This document shows, piece after piece, positions 7,269 through 15,804 of a stretch of 64,000 bases of DNA. The DNA comes from Lachnospiraceae bacterium (lineage in GTDB: Bacteria; Bacillota; Clostridia; Lachnospirales; Lachnospiraceae). The position numbers and the translations under genes are program-made. Below the pieces are notes generated by a model. That model saw nothing but the letters and a program-made list of their open reading frames with translations. It ran no database searches and was not told where the DNA came from. Within the stretch, counting starts at the first letter, position 1. Each line of letters starts with the position of its first letter. The stretch spans positions 23,604-87,603 of the forward strand of contig JAAWCS010000068.1 in NCBI GenBank assembly GCA_022793375.1, read 5' to 3'.

Positions 7269-8813
7269 CTACCGCTTCATCTTAGGGTCAAAGGCATCGC
7301 GCAGGCCGTCGCCCACAAAGTTAAAGCCCAAAACCGCCGTCAGCAGGCAGATGCCGGCCGGAATCCAAATGAACCAGTAATTTGTCAAAACAAAGGAGTT
7401 GTTTACATCGTTGATGATATTGCCCCAGGAAGCAAAAGGGAATTTTACGCCCAGGCCCAAAAACGACAGCGTCGCTTCCATAATAATCGTAGAACCCAGC
7501 CCCATCGTACAGGTTACGATCAGCTGCGGAATTACATTGGGGATCAGATGGCGGAAAATACGCCGCGAGACACGGATCCCGCAGGCTTCCGTCGCTGTCA
7601 TAAATTCCTGCTCACGCAGAGATAAAATCTGCCCGCGCACCAGACGGGCCACGCCCGGCCAGCCCAGGAAACCCAACACCAACATCAGATAAACCATGCG
7701 GATTTGAGGGTCCACGTTCATACCGTCCATCGCCGCACCCAAAATAATCAGCAGCGGCGTAGAGGGAATACAATAAAATACGTCTACAATACGCATAATC
7801 AGGTTGTCCACCCAGCGCCCAAAATATCCGGCAAGGCCGCCTAAAATTACGCCGATCACCGTTTCGATAAAGACGACGATAAAGCCGACCATCAGCGACA
7901 CACGGCCGCCGTACATCAGACGGGTCAGCATATCCATGCCGTTTTTGTCCGTACCCAGGGGATGTTCCTTGGAGGGACTTCCATATACTTCATAGACATA
8001 GGTTTTCGTTGCCTGCGTCACGGACCAGACTTTTGCGCTGGCATCATAGGCGATGGTGTATTCGCTTTCTTCCCCCGCCTCGTTGGTATACAGGAATTTC
8101 TCTTCCCCGTTATCAATCGTTTCTTCCAGACGCTCTTTAAAATCGCGGGTAATATTTACGCCGCTTACCTTGGACTGCACGACCACGCGGCTGATATAGG
8201 CAACTTCCGTTCCGTCCTGCAAAATATCGTGCTCGGACACCGTATACTCAATCCCGTCTGCCGTAAACGCGCTTTCGCCGTTCATGTAGGCTTTCAGCGC
8301 CTCGTACTTAGCATTAAAAGAAAGTTCCGGCATATTGTCGGCCGCATGGACAATATCCTTGCAGGCAATTGCCAGGATCTTGCCTTCGCTGTCCCATATG
8401 GAGTAAAAATCCGGCCCCTCCTCTTTCAGGCTGTAAGAATTATCCCGATACGAAAATTCCGTCTCACCCTTCATCTGCGCCAGCAAAAACTGCGCCTGGG
8501 AAGTAGCGCCGAATTCGCCGCCCTCCCGCACGCTGTAACGCAGCTCGTCGTTGCGCGTCGCGGCTACGTACTCTTTTTCCATGTAGGTATAGGTATAAAA
8601 CTGTTCGTCCTGGCCATAAGGCATAATCGCCCCGCCGACAAAAGAAAACAGGAACATAACGGTCAGCATCACAAGGCCCACAACCGCGATCCGGTTGCGG
8701 AAGAAACGCTTTACTACCAGCGCCCCCGGAGAAACCACCTTGACCCGGCGGTCATCGTTGAGGGAGAGCTGCTCTTCTTCAGACATCGTATTTTTCTTAT
8801 TCTCGTCAGACAT
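7269..8813 (-). CDS. oppC: Oligopeptide ABC transporter permease OppC with large external insertion
   Basis: A 514-residue inner permease of the Opp system; ordinary OppC proteins are near 300. The first membrane span (about residues 40-62) is followed by roughly 230 residues of soluble sequence, then the usual permease core from 'GTDKNGMDMLTRLMYGGRVSLMVG'. The insertion should face the outside. It holds three related units, each centred on a 'GE...F...Y' pattern ('MKGETEFSYRDNSYSL', 'MNGESAFTADGIEYTV', 'NGEEKFLYTNEAGEE'). It could contact the lipoprotein OppA, which is also long here. The permease signature region ('ATEACGIRVSRRIFRHLIPN') is intact. Confidence 0.9.
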   Translation of the reverse strand: MSDENKKNTMSEEEQLSLNDDRRVKVVSPGALVVKRFFRNRIAVVGLVMLTVMFLFSFVGGAIMPYGQDEQFYTYTYMEKEYVAATRNDELRYSVREGGEFGATSQAQFLLAQMKGETEFSYRDNSYSLKEEGPDFYSIWDSEGKILAIACKDIVHAADNMPELSFNAKYEALKAYMNGESAFTADGIEYTVSEHDILQDGTEVAYISRVVVQSKVSGVNITRDFKERLEETIDNGEEKFLYTNEAGEESEYTIAYDASAKVWSVTQATKTYVYEVYGSPSKEHPLGTDKNGMDMLTRLMYGGRVSLMVGFIVVFIETVIGVILGGLAGYFGRWVDNLIMRIVDVFYCIPSTPLLIILGAAMDGMNVDPQIRMVYLMLVLGFLGWPGVARLVRGQILSLREQEFMTATEACGIRVSRRIFRHLIPNVIPQLIVTCTMGLGSTIIMEATLSFLGLGVKFPFASWGNIINDVNNSFVLTNYWFIWIPAGICLLTAVLGFNFVGDGLRDAFDPKMKR

Positions 8814-8828
8814 CGCTTACCCCCCTCT

Positions 8829-9815
8829 TTATGCGATCCGTACCCGTGGATCTACCACGGCATACAATATATCCGCGATCAGATTACCCGACAGCGTAAG
8901 GATCGCCATAAACGTCATGTAAAACATCGAAAACGGGATATCGCCTACCACCATCGAGTGATAAGAGGTGTAACCGATACCGGGGATTGAAAACAGGGTT
9001 TCCGTAATCAGCGCGCCGGAAAAAAGCCCCGGCAGCGAACCGCCCACGATCGTAACTAACGGAATCAGCGTATTGCGGAACGCATGATGGTAGATAACCT
9101 TCTTTTCGCTGAGACCCTTGGCGCGGGCCGTGCGGATATAGTCGGAATTTAATACTTCCAGCATATTGGTGCGCGTATAACGCATCAAGCCGCCGATCGA
9201 AATAATTACCAAGGTTACTATCGGCAGAACCAGATGGTGCGCCTTGTCGAACAACTGCCCCATCGCATCCAGCTGGGCATGGTTGCGCCCTACCAGTCCC
9301 GAAATATCAAACCAGCCTAAATGTACCGAAAATACCAGTTTTAGAAGCGTTGCAAAAAAGAATGTCGGCAGCGAAATACCTACCAGCGCGCCGGCCGTAA
9401 TCGCATAATCCGCGCGCGAATACTGCTTGGTCGCCGCGATCACCCCCAGCGGGATCGCAATAATCAGCTCCAGCACAAAGGCAATGGCTCCCATAACAAA
9501 GCTCAGCCAGATTACGTCGTTAAACTTTTCAATAACCGGTACGGTCCAGCGCCAGCTATCGCCGAAATTTCCTTTCAGCATATTGCCGATCTGTACAAAG
9601 TAGCCGGCAATCGGCCCCTTGTCCAGACCATAAGTCGCGCTAAGCTGCGCCATCCACTCTTCAAAGGATTTGGCTCCGGGTTTGGTCGACAGCTGAATGG
9701 CCATCGTCTCCACATAATTGCCAGGCAGACACCGCAGCACGATATAAATGACGAAGGTCGCGCAAAACAGAATCAGCACTGACAGCATAATACGCTTGAT
9801 AATATATTTTCGCAT
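8829..9815 (-). CDS. oppB: Oligopeptide ABC transporter permease OppB
   Basis: A 328-residue membrane protein forming the other half of the Opp channel. It has the OppB N-terminal span and the conserved 'RCLPGN' loop, then a core with about six spans, including the coupling motif region 'YIRTARAKGLSEKKVIYHHAFRN' and the C-terminal 'GYTSYHSMVVGDIPF' signature. It is 238 bases downstream of oppA, separated by a long hairpin, and 15 bases upstream of oppC. Confidence 0.93.
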   Translation of the reverse strand: MRKYIIKRIMLSVLILFCATFVIYIVLRCLPGNYVETMAIQLSTKPGAKSFEEWMAQLSATYGLDKGPIAGYFVQIGNMLKGNFGDSWRWTVPVIEKFNDVIWLSFVMGAIAFVLELIIAIPLGVIAATKQYSRADYAITAGALVGISLPTFFFATLLKLVFSVHLGWFDISGLVGRNHAQLDAMGQLFDKAHHLVLPIVTLVIISIGGLMRYTRTNMLEVLNSDYIRTARAKGLSEKKVIYHHAFRNTLIPLVTIVGGSLPGLFSGALITETLFSIPGIGYTSYHSMVVGDIPFSMFYMTFMAILTLSGNLIADILYAVVDPRVRIA

Positions 9816-9909
9816 TTGTCAGTATTCCTCCTATCTCATATTTCCGGACGGGATCATGCCCCGTCCTCTGTCCTGCACACTATCTGCCGGGTCCGAACCG
9901 CAGACCGCA

Positions 9910-9954
9910 GCTCCTTGGCATAATGTCCATGATATGGGCACTATGCCAAGGAGC
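9910..9954 (-). other. Long oppA-oppB intergenic hairpin
   Basis: A 13-bp perfect stem (GCTCCTTGGCATA with TATGCCAAGGAGC), one A-C mismatch, then 7 further pairs including one G-U, closed by a 3-base loop. No T-run follows leftward, so full termination is unlikely. A structure in this place commonly protects the 3' end of the abundant binding-protein message or reduces read-through; that role is inferred. Confidence 0.65.
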
Positions 9955-10053
9955 CACTTCGCACAAAAGTGACTCCTCGACGAAACAGTACACAGAACAG
10001 TTCTCTATTGAGAGATTAAGAGCGCTTTGATCAAATCCGCAAACTTGTCCGGA

Positions 10054-12387
10054 TTATTTTACCTGCAGCTTCTCAATCTCAGCTCCCCAGCCCCAGTACG
10101 GCGTCATGTCGCCGGGAACCGTGGAAACATCCACTCTTTCAGAAGAGAACAGGATGCACTCGGAGCGCTGATATACGGGCAGCTCCACGCCATAATCCAT
10201 GATGATCTCCATCGCGCCCTGATACAGGCTCTTGCGGTATGTCTGATCGGTCGAGTTACGGCCCATCAAAATCAGATAATCCAGTTCTTCATCGGAAATA
10301 TGATAATAGTTGGTAGCGCCTTCGCTGTGGTACAGCTGGAACATATCCGGATCCGCCGTGGACTGCCAGGCCGCGCACCAGAATTCGGCTACGCCGTTCT
10401 GATAGGTCGCGAACAGATCGTTCTGGTTGGCATGGTCCTTGACCGTCAGCGTCATGCCGATCTCAGCCAGCGCATCGCCTGCATTCTTCAGGATCAGGAA
10501 GGTCGGATGATCGCCCTGGCCCGAAGCGCCGATTTCCACCGTGTACTCCAACTTCGCGCCTTCGGGAGCCGCCGTCACCTTGCCGTCCGCTACGGTGTAG
10601 CCTGCCGCCTCCAGGTAAGCCAGAGCCGCCGTCTTTGCCGCCGCGTACTTATCTTCCGCGCTCATGCCGTCGGTATAGATCGGGGTACCGTCTACGCCCA
10701 CCGAGTAGGCCACACGATAACCGTCGTCGGTTACCTGAGGAGCCGCCCAGGAGGTATTGGAGATCGGATAGTTGATAACCGATGCCGTCTCGCCGTAATA
10801 CGAATCAATACCTTCGTCACGATATACGGAAATCATCGTCAGAATCGCTTTACGCAGGTTCTTGGAAGCATCCGAATACGGATCGTCGCCGACCTTTACG
10901 AGATTCGGATTGCAGCCCACGTAGCCATAACCGCGATAGTTGATCAGTTTGGTCGTCAGTACAGGACCTTCCAGCTCGTCGCTGCCATTGTAGCCCGCGA
11001 TCTGGTTCGCTGTCTCGGTCGAGTAAGAAGGAGTCGCGATATCGGAGCTGCCGGTAGCCAGACCGGGAACAAAGTCCGCTTCGGAACCTTCTCTTACATT
11101 CAGATACTTGATAGCCGGCTCACCCTTGAAATAATTCGGGTTCGCTTCAAAATATACAACGCCGTCGGAATAATTCTGGAACACATACGGACCGGCGCCT
11201 ACAGGAGCCGTCGTCTTGCTCTTCACGATCGACAGATCGCCCTTAGGGAAACCGAAGCTGTTGTTCTCATAATCATACAGGCTTTCGTCGCCGTAGTAAT
11301 GCAGAGGCGTGATGTATGTCCCCATCTGATAAATCATCGGAGCGCTGATTTCCGTCGCCACGATACGCAGAGTATAATCGTCAATTCTCTGGATACCGCT
11401 TACATTGGGAGCAGAATTGCCGGTCTCAATACCTACATGGAACTCAGAATCCAGATAGCTCCACAGCGTGCCGCTGGCAGCTTCCGTATCCGAAAGAACA
11501 TTGTAGTCGTTCTCATATTTTTCTAACATTACGTTAAAGAAATCCGTCAGCGTAGCGCCTTCCGCCACTTCAAAGCCCCAGTTCGGAGTAATCACGGACA
11601 GATCGTCGTCAGCGGCAGCGTAGCCTGCATTGACAACATAATCCACGATCGACTGCGCAAACGCCTCGCCGGCCGCCGGCAGCGCCTCGGTCCAGAACTT
11701 CGTCTGCGTCGCTTCATCCCACTTGGAGAAGTCCGTATTGTCCTCGCCGGCCGCGATCAGCAGGCTGTAGATCGGCTCCATGCCGCTGCGATACGCTTCC
11801 ACACCCTCGATCGGGTAAGAATACAGCGTCGTGCTGCCGTCGTATGTCGGATCCAGATATACGTACAGAGCAAAGATCACGTCATCGATATCGGCAGGCG
11901 TGCCGTCGGAGAATACGATGTCGTCGCGCATCTTCATGTCATAGTAAACGGTGCCGTCGGCATTCTCCGTAACCGTCACATCCGCCGTATAGTTGTAATT
12001 ATAGTCCGTGCCGTTATAGGAACGGGTCTCGCCGTTGATACCCTCCAGCACCGGGTTCGCCACACGGTCGGTAATCATCAGACCGATCTGTGTAAACTCC
12101 ATAATGTCCACATCGTCCGCGCTGGCTGCAAAGAAGGGAGAGAACTTACCCTCCAGGCCCTGTGTGCAGTACACTACCAGGGTGTCGTTCGTTGTCTCGT
12201 TGCCGCCGCTTGTCTCTGTGGGCGCCTCCGTCCCGGCGGCAGGCTCCGTAGCGGCCGGCTCCGTCGCGGCAGCCGTCGTGCCGTCGTTGTTGCCCTGCGT
12301 CTCATTGTTGTTGCCGCCGCAGGCCGCAAGCCCTAAGCACATGGCAAGAACAAGAAGCAGCGCAAGCAGTTTCTTTCCATTTTTCAT
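10054..12387 (-). CDS. oppA: Oligopeptide-binding lipoprotein OppA
   Basis: A 777-residue extracytoplasmic solute-binding protein (SBP family 5). The signal peptide ends in lipobox LAAC, lipid-modified Cys at residue 23, and is followed by an Asn/Thr/Ala/Glu-rich tether of about 45 residues. The mature part has family-5 landmarks ('[28 protein letters not shown]', later 'GAGPYVF' and '[15 protein letters not shown]'). It is longer than the usual 540-600, with extra segments between residues 150 and 330. It delivers peptides to OppBCDF. Together with the enlarged OppC it suggests a modified docking interface. It lies 100 bases after the membrane protein at 12489, on the same transcript or a weak internal promoter. 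Confidence 0.92.
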   Translation of the reverse strand: MKNGKKLLALLLVLAMCLGLAACGGNNNETQGNNDGTTAAATEPAATEPAAGTEAPTETSGGNETTNDTLVVYCTQGLEGKFSPFFAASADDVDIMEFTQIGLMITDRVANPVLEGINGETRSYNGTDYNYNYTADVTVTENADGTVYYDMKMRDDIVFSDGTPADIDDVIFALYVYLDPTYDGSTTLYSYPIEGVEAYRSGMEPIYSLLIAAGEDNTDFSKWDEATQTKFWTEALPAAGEAFAQSIVDYVVNAGYAAADDDLSVITPNWGFEVAEGATLTDFFNVMLEKYENDYNVLSDTEAASGTLWSYLDSEFHVGIETGNSAPNVSGIQRIDDYTLRIVATEISAPMIYQMGTYITPLHYYGDESLYDYENNSFGFPKGDLSIVKSKTTAPVGAGPYVFQNYSDGVVYFEANPNYFKGEPAIKYLNVREGSEADFVPGLATGSSDIATPSYSTETANQIAGYNGSDELEGPVLTTKLINYRGYGYVGCNPNLVKVGDDPYSDASKNLRKAILTMISVYRDEGIDSYYGETASVINYPISNTSWAAPQVTDDGYRVAYSVGVDGTPIYTDGMSAEDKYAAAKTAALAYLEAAGYTVADGKVTAAPEGAKLEYTVEIGASGQGDHPTFLILKNAGDALAEIGMTLTVKDHANQNDLFATYQNGVAEFWCAAWQSTADPDMFQLYHSEGATNYYHISDEELDYLILMGRNSTDQTYRKSLYQGAMEIIMDYGVELPVYQRSECILFSSERVDVSTVPGDMTPYWGWGAEIEKLQVK

Positions 12388-12488
12388 GTTTCGATATTTC
12401 CTCCTATCTATACATGTGTATTTATTTGAACTAAAACGGGCATTGCCCGGAGTTCATCTTCCGTACCGGCAGCGAATATTCAGGATAT

Positions 12489-13031
12489 TCACTTTTCCGG
12501 GGACCAATGCAGACGGCGCATAATAAGCCGCCAGAGAATCGTGCAGACAAACAGCGCCGACATGCAGAAAAGGAAAAACATTGTCTCCTTCATCCGAATG
12601 CCAAATCCGTTGCCAAGCAGATAAACCGTCTCGCCGGCCAGCGTAGCTGCTGCCAGAAAAAACACCAGATTCCCGCGCAGCCGGCTCTGCAGAACCGTAG
12701 CCCGGTATACATAGTCGCGCAAAGGGTCGCCTCCGGCTGTCAGCCGGCCCATCAGCCATACGACGGACACAACCGCAACCAGGCTGAATCCCCACGGCAG
12801 AATCACATACCAGCAATCCATCAGTCCGGCCGCCGGCATACAGCCGCCGGCTACGACCGAGGCAGCCATTGCTATCGTCAAAAGCCACAGAACCGCCAAT
12901 GCTTTTTGGCGGCTTAAACCGTCCTCCTGATAAGAGTGGCATGGTCCCTTATAAATGTATTCACCGGAAGCCGTTCTCTTAAAATCCTCCAGATAACTGC
13001 GGCGTCCCCGGCGTTTTTTTTGTCCCGCCAC
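12489..13031 (-). CDS. Hypothetical polytopic membrane protein, first gene of opp transcript
   Basis: A 180-residue protein that I cannot place in a family. It has a basic N-terminus (KKRRGRRSYLEDFKRT), then four to five hydrophobic segments from about residue 45 to 170, ending in a charged tail. GTG at 13031 is preferred because AGGAGG lies five bases upstream; the frame is open 31 codons further but without a good site. It is the first gene after the promoter at 13234-13262 and its leader hairpins. A modest hairpin CGGGC-AAT-GCCCG followed by TTTTA sits after it, before oppA. Confidence 0.65.
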   Translation of the reverse strand: MAGQKKRRGRRSYLEDFKRTASGEYIYKGPCHSYQEDGLSRQKALAVLWLLTIAMAASVVAGGCMPAAGLMDCWYVILPWGFSLVAVVSVVWLMGRLTAGGDPLRDYVYRATVLQSRLRGNLVFFLAAATLAGETVYLLGNGFGIRMKETMFFLFCMSALFVCTILWRLIMRRLHWSPEK

Positions 13032-13122
13032 GCTTCCCTCCTGCCGTCTCTCCAAAAACGATCCCTGCTCGTTCCCGGATTCGCATCGATACAATGATAT
13101 CGCTTTAACTTGACGCTGTAAC

Positions 13123-13170
13123 AAAAAATGACTTACCTCGGGTTGAGTACTCCCTTTCGAGTAAAGTCAT
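13123..13170 (-). terminator. Leader terminator-like hairpin (candidate attenuator) of opp transcript
   Basis: In the leftward transcript ATGACTT..CTCG pairs with CGAG..AAGTCAT (7 bp, two mismatches, 4 bp) and is followed at once by TTTTTT. The loop contains GAGTACTC, itself a palindrome, so alternative folds exist. It lies between the promoter and the first gene, the arrangement of transcription attenuation. No known riboswitch consensus was recognised. Confidence 0.55.
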
Positions 13171-13193
13171 GTCTGCGCCTCTATGTATGTATG

Positions 13194-13218
13194 CCGCGCC
13201 AGATCCTCCACGGCGCGG
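13194..13218 (-). other. Leader hairpin P1 of opp transcript
   Basis: CCGCGCC pairs with GGCGCGG across an 11-base loop, starting about 10 bases after the predicted transcription start. It precedes the terminator-like hairpin and may be part of the same regulatory leader. Confidence 0.45.
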
Positions 13219-13233
13219 ATACAACGTGGTAAT

Positions 13234-13262
13234 AGTATAGCGCAGATTCAATGTTTTGGCAA
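13234..13262 (-). promoter_or_regulatory. Promoter of the opp transcript
   Basis: Leftward -35 TTGCCA (13262-13257), 17-base spacer, -10 TATACT (13239-13234). The start near 13227 gives a leader of about 195 bases before the GTG at 13031. Confidence 0.7.
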
Positions 13263-13528
13263 GAAGTTTTTCCGGACTATCTCGCCTTGCCGCAAAAAAT
13301 GTAAAAATCGCTCAAATAAGACGATTTTTATGAATGCTGTATCGTATTATCTTACCATAGTCCGGGAACTTGCGTTCGTTAAACTGTATATTTCGTCAAA
13401 TGAGGTTCCTCGCGTAATATCGTATACAGGACAGGAAAAGATGGGAAACAACGGTATCGGTGGAAAAACATGCTGGCATCGCCGGGGGAATGTTGGGAGA
13501 GGTACCGGGGTAAAAAAAGGAATGCCAG

Positions 13529-13675
13529 GAGGAAAAAAAATTTCTTGTGTTTTTTCTATAAATGTGGTAGAATAATAACATAAAAGAAACAACCGCCCAC
13601 AAGGGGTTGACCTATACAAGCAGCATAGAAATGCCACCCGGTTACTCGTCAAAGTTTTAGGGTGGTTTTTCTATG
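13529..13675 (+). ncRNA. Possible small RNA / Hol-Tox (type I toxin) locus remnant
   Basis: A promoter-like pair TTGTGT-17-TAGAAT (13549-13577 region) precedes a segment that encodes 'AHKGLTYTSSIEMPP' in one frame and ends in a hairpin: CATAGAAA..CCACCC pairs with GGGTGG..TTTTCTATG (about 13624-13674). I recall this combination (ACAACCGCCC, GGGGTTGACC, AGCATAGAAATGCCACCC) downstream of short holin-like type I toxin genes in Firmicutes. Here an AGGAGG is present at 13528 but no toxin-sized ORF follows it. The segment is therefore either a stand-alone RNA or a decayed locus. The rest of the 13263-13528 gap shows nothing recognisable. Confidence 0.4.
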
Positions 13676-13729
13676 CCCGGACATTTAGTGACAGATCATG
13701 TATATCTTTTTTCGCACTCCTCAGAAACC

Positions 13730-15580
13730 TTATGAATATTGTGCTCTATATAGTTCTTCGTAGAGGCCTTTCTTTTCCAATAGTTCTGCGTGTGTTCCTT
13801 GTTCAATGATGTTTCCGTCTTTTACCACTAAAATCCGGTCGGCGTGGATGATCGTTGAGAGACGGTGGGCTATGATAAAGCAGGTTTTGCCCTGCATCAG
13901 TGTGGTCATTGCTTTTTGGATACGCTGTTCGGTGCGGGTGTCTACGTTGGAGGTGGCTTCGTCCAGAATCAGCATGTGGGCGTCTAAGAGGATCGCGCGG
14001 GCGATCGTTAGGAGTTGTTTCTGGCCTTTGCTGATGTTGGTTCCTTCGTCGGTCAGTATCGTTTCGTAGCCTTGGGGCAGCTGTAAAATATAGGAGTGAA
14101 TGCCGGCCATGCGGGCGGCTCGCTCGATTTCTGCTTTGGCTGCGTCCGTTTTTCCGTAGGCAATGTTTTCGTAAATCGTTCCTTCAAACAGCCAGGTATC
14201 CTGTAATACCATCGCGTATTGGCGGCGCAGGCTTTTACGGGTGATTTCACGGATATCGCGCCCGTCGACCTGAATGGTTCCTTCGTCGGCGTCATAAAAA
14301 CGCATCAGCAGGTTAATGAGCGTCGTCTTGCCGGCGCCGGTAGGGCCGACGATGGCAATCTGGCTGCCGGGTTCTACGTCCAGGTTCAGGTGATGGAGAA
14401 TTTGTTTTTCGGGGTGATAACCGAAGGATACGTCTTTTAACGTGACACGGCCGCGGGCGTTGTTTAGTTCCACGGCTCCCGGAGCGTCGGCTTTTTCGGG
14501 TTCTTCGTCTAACAGCTGGAAAATGCGTTCGGCCGCGGCCAGCGCCGACTGCAGCTCGCCCATGATATTCGCCACTTCGTTGATCGGGCCGGAGAATTTG
14601 CGGGAGTAGAGCACAAAGGCTGAAATCTGTCCGAGAGAAATCTCGGCCCGCAGGTACATCAGCGCTCCCAGGACACTTACCAGGGTCATGGAAAGGTTAT
14701 TCATAAAATTCACGAAGGGCCCGACCATCGCGCCGTAGTAATCGGCCTGATAGTAGGCTTCGGCGGCGGCTTCGTTCATGGCCGCATATTTTACACGGGT
14801 ATTTTCCTCCTGGTGATACGCTTTCAGCGTTTTCTGCCCTGTAATCAGTTCTTCGGAAAGAGCGTTCAGTTCGCCCAGTTTTCCCGAACGGCGGCGGAAC
14901 ATCGGCCGTGTTAAGCTGGTAATTTTTTTGGTCAGCAGCATCGACAGCGGCACCGTGACGGCAAATACGCACACCAGTTTCGGCGAAATCAGGATCATTG
15001 ACAGAAGCGAACCGGCCACCGTAATCACGCTGGAAAAGATCGCCACCAGGTCCTGAGAGATACCTCCGTTGAGCGTATCGATGTCATAGGAAATCTTGCT
15101 GATTATATCTCCGATCGCATGTTCGTCAAAATAACTGACCGGCAGTGACAAAAGGCGGTCAAACACCTCCCGCCGCAGCCGCAGGGAAATCTGTTTGCTG
15201 ATTTTCAGCATCCAGGCTGACAGGATATAGGTCAGGATTGACGACAGGCAGTAGAAAAAGAGCATCCACAAACAGATTGTGACGACTCGCTCAAATTCAA
15301 TATGCCCGGCCGCAAGGCCCTTTTCAATCACATCCACGGCCTGACCGGACAGCTGCGGGCCGATCAGCGCCAGGAGGTTGCCGCCAACCGAGAGGATAAA
15401 GGCAGCGCCAAAACCCCATTTATATTCCATTAAAAACAAGATCAGCCGGTGCAGCGTATGACGGCGGCGTTCCGGTTCCATTTGAGGCGCGCCGCCGCGG
15501 ATGCCTCCCGGGCCGCCCCGGAAGCTGCCCCCTGCAAAAGAACGCCCGCCCGGGCCTGATCCGTGCCCTCTACCTGCCAT
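13730..15580 (-). CDS. Heterodimeric ABC exporter, canonical half
   Basis: A 616-residue half-transporter: a Gly/Arg-rich cytoplasmic N-terminus (residues 1-35), six membrane spans (about 50-345), then the ATPase domain. Walker A is VGPTGAGKTT, the signature reads ISKGQKQLL, Walker B with catalytic Glu is LILDEATSNVD, and the switch His is in IIAHRLS. It carries the functional catalytic Glu that its partner at 15791-17602 lacks, as in BmrCD/TM287-288 type heterodimers, which export drugs, lipids or peptides. It is the last gene of the operon. Its start lies 210 bases after the partner, separated by the tandem repeat. Confidence 0.88.
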   Translation of the reverse strand: MAGRGHGSGPGGRSFAGGSFRGGPGGIRGGAPQMEPERRRHTLHRLILFLMEYKWGFGAAFILSVGGNLLALIGPQLSGQAVDVIEKGLAAGHIEFERVVTICLWMLFFYCLSSILTYILSAWMLKISKQISLRLRREVFDRLLSLPVSYFDEHAIGDIISKISYDIDTLNGGISQDLVAIFSSVITVAGSLLSMILISPKLVCVFAVTVPLSMLLTKKITSLTRPMFRRRSGKLGELNALSEELITGQKTLKAYHQEENTRVKYAAMNEAAAEAYYQADYYGAMVGPFVNFMNNLSMTLVSVLGALMYLRAEISLGQISAFVLYSRKFSGPINEVANIMGELQSALAAAERIFQLLDEEPEKADAPGAVELNNARGRVTLKDVSFGYHPEKQILHHLNLDVEPGSQIAIVGPTGAGKTTLINLLMRFYDADEGTIQVDGRDIREITRKSLRRQYAMVLQDTWLFEGTIYENIAYGKTDAAKAEIERAARMAGIHSYILQLPQGYETILTDEGTNISKGQKQLLTIARAILLDAHMLILDEATSNVDTRTEQRIQKAMTTLMQGKTCFIIAHRLSTIIHADRILVVKDGNIIEQGTHAELLEKKGLYEELYRAQYS

Positions 15581-15600
15581 CCTCCACGCCTTCCTTTCCT

Positions 15601-15804
15601 CTGTCTGCCCGTGTTCTCAGGGCATAATGGGACACCCTTGTGGTGTTTCCTCTGTCTGCCCGTGTTCTCAGGGCATAATGGGACACCCTTGTGGTGTTTC
15701 TTCTATCTGCCCGTGTTCTCAGGGCATAATGGGACACCCTTGTGGTGTTTCTTCTATCTGCCCGTGTTTTCAGGGCATAATGGGACACCTTTATGGTGTT
15801 TCCC
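15601..15804. repeat. Four tandem copies of a 51-bp two-hairpin repeat
   Basis: Units start at 15601, 15652, 15703 and 15754; a fifth begins at 15805 and breaks off. Each unit contains CTGCCCGTGTTCTCAGGGCA (stem TGCCC/GGGCA, 9-11 base loop) followed by a second small hairpin CACC-CTTGT-GGTG. Units 1-3 differ at two or three positions, and unit 4 is more diverged (TTTTCA, CCTTTATGG). Because 51 is a multiple of three, frames stay open through the array. The stop codon of the upstream exporter gene lies inside unit 4. Related sequence occurs at 25572-25624 (inverted) and 48919-48939. Confidence 0.95.

Noticed and set aside
5986..7380. A 464-codon plus-strand ORF
   Set aside because: It is antisense to oppD and oppF; the translation is His/Arg/Leu-rich without motifs, typical of the shadow of a GC-biased gene.
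9910..9954. Intrinsic terminator after oppA
   Set aside because: The stem is strong, but no U-tract follows in the direction of transcription; it is recorded as a hairpin instead.
10027..11526. A 499-codon plus-strand ORF
   Set aside because: It is antisense to oppA, which has a signal peptide, lipobox and family motifs; the shadow has none.
13123..13262. Known riboswitch (T-box, lysine, glycine, guanidine)
   Set aside because: No conserved core of these classes could be matched; only generic hairpins are visible.
15601..15804. CRISPR array
   Set aside because: The repeats are directly tandem with no unique spacers and no cas genes nearby.
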